Shown here piece after piece: positions 51,462 to 55,968 of a stretch of 55,968 nt of DNA. The notes beneath the pieces were generated by a model. It saw nothing but the letters and a program-made list of their open reading frames with translations. It was not told the origin of the DNA and made no database searches. This DNA is from Priapulus caudatus (lineage: Eukaryota > Priapulida > Priapulimorpha > Priapulimorphida > Priapulidae): the NCBI RefSeq assembly GCF_000485595.1, contig NW_014577287.1, positions 264,134 through 320,101 on the forward strand, read 5' to 3'. Made by a program: the position numbers and the translations under genes. Position 1 is the first letter of the stretch. Every line of letters starts with the position of its first letter.

Positions 51462-52344
51462 ATGCATTCACAGCAAACAGCATGCACATAGATAAAATAT
51501 ACAACCATCTATTATTAATCTATGCGTGCACAGTGCATTTACAGCATGAGCGGCGGGAACATCTGGCAGTATTTTAATCGAACGAGTTTTTATTAGGTGA
51601 GCAACTAGACACTTTGCGAGTACAGGAGCACAAATTGTGCGATTAGCGATTAGCAAAATGACCAAACACAGGCCAGTGCTTACGAAGTCAATACCTTATT
51701 TCTATTAATGACTCATTTATAAATGCCTGTGCACATAGGTTAATATTATAAAGTTCTCTATATTATTCATCCATGTGAGCGCATCACATTGCAGCTAACG
51801 TGATGACGAAATGACTCATTGCATGAGCAGAGCACTGGGAGCACTAGCTCTAGAACTATAGCCCTTCGCTCTGCCACAGGGCTAAAGCACAACTCACACC
51901 TTCGGTGCTCGCATTGGGGGATCGTGTTAGATATAGGTGCCTGTGGGCCAACCGGGCAGAAACCGAACCATCATCCAAAATGTAGGCAAAACCACGGGGC
52001 AGCCTATTACTCATGCATGGGGGTGAACTGACACATTTCTAATCATAAACATGTTGCCTGGCAACATTGTAATCAGCGCCAGTGCTATACCCTCACCCCA
52101 TGAGTAATGGGCTGCCGTCCGCCCCTCGTTTTTTCTGTGATCTGTTCCTCTGGGGGTCTCAATCTGGACATCATCTCTATCATTGAACCCTAGGCGAGTT
52201 CCAAGAAACGGTATTGCTAGGGTTAGAATACCATATATTGACGTTAGTCATACAGCCTGGTCGGGTTAGCCTAGGCCTAGGGCCCACGATGATCGATCAC
52301 GCACCTCCGTGCACAAACTGAGACTCACAAAATGATGGAGCAGG
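51462..52344. other. Spacer between two transposons
   Basis: No supported gene. It contains two opposite-facing words, CAGCCTATTACTCATG (51.99 kb) and CATGAGTAATGGGCTG (52.1 kb), which may be ends of another small inverted-repeat element. Confidence 0.4.
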
Positions 52345-52352
52345 TGGGAAAG

Positions 52353-53614
52353 CACTGGCGTAGCTAAGGTGGGGCACAAGGGGGCCATGGCCCCTGTTGA
52401 TTGGCAACAAAAAGCAAAACCAAAAATTTTCCTGTTGCCTCTCTACTGCGTCTCACAGGCTGGCCACACATTCCTGTTCACTTTCTGCATTGCCTGAACG
52501 AATCATGCTCTAAAATGAAGCATTGAGTCAAGTCTAACTCGTGTCTAGCAATGACCCGCACGATTCTCTGCGTCTGCATTCTCCTTTTCGTTGACCAGGA
52601 GTTACGTGAACTCGACATTAATGTCACGAAATCCTCAAAATGTTCCTGGTGTGCAAAATCGACGAGAGAAACTTGACATTGGATTTTTGAGATATTCTGC
52701 CAGACAGAGACAAAGAACATGACTAAAAGACAAGGAGATAAAATTCATTCTTTGCTCACGATTTTGTTGTTCAAAGTTCGAGCTTGATTGAATTTATGGT
52801 TCATAACTCTTCATGACAGAAGAAAGGAGAAATGGAATGCTCTTGTGGAATAACGTTTGATATAGTTCGAACTTACTAGCACGGCCATTTGGCATCGCAC
52901 CTCGGTATTTATTTTCAAATCCGATTTCAACACTATTTTAAGTAAGCGTTCTCTATCAGGGGAGGCAAAAAACATGTCTTTTCATTCCTTTCCTTTCAAT
53001 TTCCTTTTATTTTAATAGAGCGGCTATGTTTGGCAGCCTACCTTTGTTTTTTATTTCGAAACCAAATTTCAACATAATGGTTTTATTTTAAAGTGCTCCT
53101 GCATCAGAGGAAAGCAAAATACATTTTTTATAACAGACAAAATGTTAAATGTGACTCTTTAACGCGTATTAGTATTCTAAACGATGTAAATCTTTTTCTA
53201 ATTTAAATTAAATTGGCATGTTTATTCAGTTGCAGTTCCAACACATCTACCTGTTTTTCCCGTAGATCTTTATTTCGATTTCATTCAATATGCCTCTTCT
53301 TCTTACTACACGTCGTGTGTAACCTCAGAGCCTTCCGGCGCCACAGCCAGGGGCCATCGTCCCACGTTGATCGGATCGGAGTGGAAAAAATAAAAAGCGA
53401 GGGAGGGCGGTTATAAGGGATTAGCATATGCCACTTCTCATATAAGTTACCCCTAATACTGAATTTTAGTGTGCAGAAAATGCCATTTTCATGCACGAAT
53501 TTTCAAAAATCTCCCTACCGTGGGAGGGGGGATACCCCTCCCACACCCTACCCCCTCGGTCGCTTCGCTCCCTCGCCTTGGCCCCCCTGTTTCCAATTGC
53601 TGGCTACGCCACTG
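52353..53614. mobile_element. hAT-like non-autonomous element
   Basis: The ends CACTGGCGTAGCTAAGG and, inverted, CAGTGGCGTAGCCAGC match. The exact 8-bp duplication TGGGAAAG lies at 52345-52352 and 53615-53622. It has the same termini as the family at 29975 but a different interior of 1.26 kb with no transposase. Confidence 0.85.
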
Positions 53615-54098
53615 TGGGAAAGCGTGATCGCCAAGTTCTCATACGGCTCGCTTGTTTTAAAACTATCATAACAATATTACGATTAACCCACACATACATA
53701 ATCATACAAATATATCGAGCTACTATTACTAATAGTAATAACAAATGTCAAGTGTACACAACAAATCGCTTCCATCTTGGTTTCTTTACCTTGCTGCGTT
53801 TTCTGTGTTTTCAAGCGACAGGTGGCGTGCAGAGCGGCTAGTCGGCGACTCCTGCTTGTCTATGGTTTATCTTGACTGAGCTATACGTGTAATAGCATTG
53901 TTAATTTCGTAATATATTGTATATAATCAGGAATTTGTCTATTAACTCCTGATATAATGTAAATAAATAAATATGTAATAATATGTAATATGTAGTAATA
54001 TGTAATAATAATGTAATATGTAAATAAATATGTATTATAAATAATGTGATAAAATTGTTATTATATGTGTTATACGCGCAATCCTAAAGGTACTGGGT

Positions 54099-54952
54099 TT
54101 ACATTGCCAACTTTGTGGTGGCGAATTGCCGAATTGTACCAACTTCGCAACTTCCCAACTGTCAATCGGCAGTGTAAACGCAAAAGTTGCGCGTCCAACC
54201 GATCGATAGCCATAGCAACTAGTAGGAGATTAGAACATGTTCGGAGTTGGCGAGTTGGACGTTTTTTTTGCCAAGTGGCCAATCAGAGAACAGCAATCAG
54301 GGGTGTGTCCACTGTACGCGTGTATGTGCGCGCACGCATGCGTGTACGCGCACGCACGCGTGTACGTGAACGCATGCGTGTATGTGCGCACACGCGTGTA
54401 CGTGCACGCACGCGTGTATGTGTGCGCACGCGTGTGTGTGCGAGCATGCGTGTACGTGCACGCACGCGTGTACGTGCACGCACGCGTGTACGTGCGCGCA
54501 GGCGTGTATACGCACGCACGCGTGTATGCGCGTAGACATGCACACGTGCGGTCATGTCCAGCTGTGTACGGCAGATACACTCGCGTACACCTGTTGTACA
54601 CGGGGGGGGGGGAGGTACACGCGTGCGCGCGAGGAGGAGGTCGGCAGCACGAGCATGGACAATTCCAATAGGCAACCCTTCCGGTAATCCACTGCCCTCA
54701 TGGCATCCGCTGTCACTGTGCACGAGTCTTTGCACCTGTGCGTGCGGTACCTCGCGAATTTCTACATGCAATAATAATGTCTATATATCCATCGCCCCAC
54801 GCGTACGCTCGCGGTCGACGCTGACCACTCGATCGAGTTGGCCAACTCGCAGTCGTCAGTGTAAACGCGCTGCCCAGTTCATAGAACGATTGATAGAGCG
54901 TTGGGAATTTGGTCCAATTCGCCAATTCGCCAACACAAAGTTGGCCGTGCAC
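54099..54952. repeat. Foldback structure enclosing a CG-rich minisatellite
   Basis: The left arm TTACATTGCCAACTTTGTGG continues TGGCGAATTGCCGAATTG (54099-54158). The right arm is its inverted copy, CAATTCGCCAATTCGCCAAC then ACAAAGTTGGCC (54899-54952). Between them, 54300-54540 is a degenerate ACGCGTGTACGTGCACGC array. CAGTGTAAACGC occurs in the same sense near both arms. Confidence 0.65.
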
Positions 54953-55639
54953 TGCGCTATTTACCGATCGGCAGACTGTGCGGCAATCCTAATTAAGATT
55001 GCGCAACGCATTTTTAAGATTGCGCTGTACTTAAAACAAACTAAAATATACGCCCGTAATAAAAGCTCCGTAATATTATATACTATAGGCTATAATTTAT
55101 TGTTAGTATTATATGTTAGCAGTAAGTGGATCCCGATTTTGCAGGGTTTTGCAGGTTTATCAGCATGGGTTGGTGTGCTATAGAGTTCTATAAGATTGCG
55201 CAGGCCCGGTTTTACCATCGCATATCCCATCGCTGTATTGTTTATTTATTTTAGTAAAAATCGTCCGTAGATTGTGCTGCCCATCGGATGCAGATCGGAA
55301 GATTGCGCGCAACATATGCACTCAGGGATGGATTGCGCATGAATGGCTGGCAGACGAGGTGTACTACTACTATACGTAACGTGCACGTACATATACGTAA
55401 CGTACAACATTATATGAACGGTTGTAAACGATAACATCTAGAGGTGTGATTTTCTGTTGTTGTTTTTTTTAATTCTGTGAACCATGGCGCACGCGCGGCA
55501 ACATTGTGCTGTAGAGCAGTACGTATCTATTTGAAGCTAGGGCATTTATGTTGAATAATGTTACACTATGATTCCGATATAGGCCCAACTCACCAAATTT
55601 TACGGTGTGTGTTGGGGGGGGGCGAACGCGCGCGTATCT

Positions 55640-55968
55640 GCATGTGTTTGTGTTTGTGTTTGTTTGTTTGTTTGTTTGTGTGTGTGCGTGTGTGTGCGCG
55701 TGCGTGCATATGCGTGCGTGCGTGCGTGCGTGTGTGTGTGTGTGTGTGCGTGCGTGCGTGTGTGTGTGTGTGTGTGTGTTTGTGTGGCGTCGCCCGTGCG
55801 AGAGAAATAGAAGAGTGTGGTGTGTGTGTGTGTGCTGTGTGTGTCGTGTGTGTGTGTGTGTGTGCTGTGTCGTGTGTGTGTGTGTGTGTGCCGCGCGGCG
55901 CGTCATTGCGTGGTGGCAGTGCGGCGTGTTGTGCGCGTGCGTCGTGTGTTGTGATTGTGTGTGTGCGC
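55640..55968. repeat. GT/TGCG-rich simple-sequence tract at the window end
   Basis: Mixed (TG)n, (TGCG)n and (TTTG)n runs continue to the edge of the window. Apparent His-Thr or Cys-Val reading frames here are artefacts. Confidence 0.95.

Noticed and set aside
54065-54771. Cys/His/Val/Arg-rich reading frames resembling metal-binding proteins
   Set aside because: They follow the ACGCGTGTACGTGC minisatellite in every frame and have no start, splice or family support.
55469-55906. His-Thr-rich reading frame near the window end
   Set aside because: Translation of GT-rich simple sequence.

Overview
This window is a piece of a draft metazoan genome, most likely an invertebrate. It has GT-AG split genes, AT-rich introns and spacers, GC-rich coding exons, many short inverted-repeat transposons, microsatellites and two runs of N (16967-16976 and 44688-45446). 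It holds no bacterial-type operons, rRNA, recognisable tRNA or CRISPR array. The species cannot be named from the sequence; gene content and intron positions only say 'animal'.

Four protein-coding genes were assembled exon by exon, using splice sites, reading phase and similarity to known families. (1) 4054-27088, plus strand: a very large ALMS1-like (Alstrom syndrome/centrosomal) gene of ten exons, about 3,780 codons. It ends in a recognisable ALMS motif, and its giant central exons are packed with Ser/Arg-rich coding repeats and a tandem array of Cys/His modules. (2) 34743-28791, minus strand: a complete nine-exon sideroflexin (SFXN1/3 type, 323 aa), a mitochondrial inner-membrane carrier. 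(3) 35049-40909, plus strand: a complete four-exon TMEM128 (168 aa, four membrane segments). (4) 48905-42641, minus strand: a complete seven-exon alpha-arrestin (ARRDC2/3/4 type, 425 aa) with two PPxY motifs.

Layout: 1-4 kb is transposon-derived (a nested palindrome and a hAT-like element). 4-27 kb is the ALMS1-like gene; its 4.8-kb intron holds a separate exon pair that looks weakly OTU-like. 27-28.8 kb is a convergent spacer. SFXN and TMEM128 stand head to head, with only 305 bp between their start codons, so they probably share a two-way promoter. TMEM128 and the arrestin gene converge at 41-42.6 kb. 49-56 kb is spacer made of repeats, foldback elements and GT-rich satellites.

The main points of interest are the Cys/His repeat array inside an ALMS1-like protein, the likely shared promoter, and two short transposon types with 9-bp target duplications that carry telomere-like TTAGGG/CCCTAA runs. 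At least five further non-autonomous elements have clean 8-bp duplications. One copy of the Cys/His array (10.72-11.04 kb) is full of single-base indels and is probably an assembly fault rather than a broken gene.
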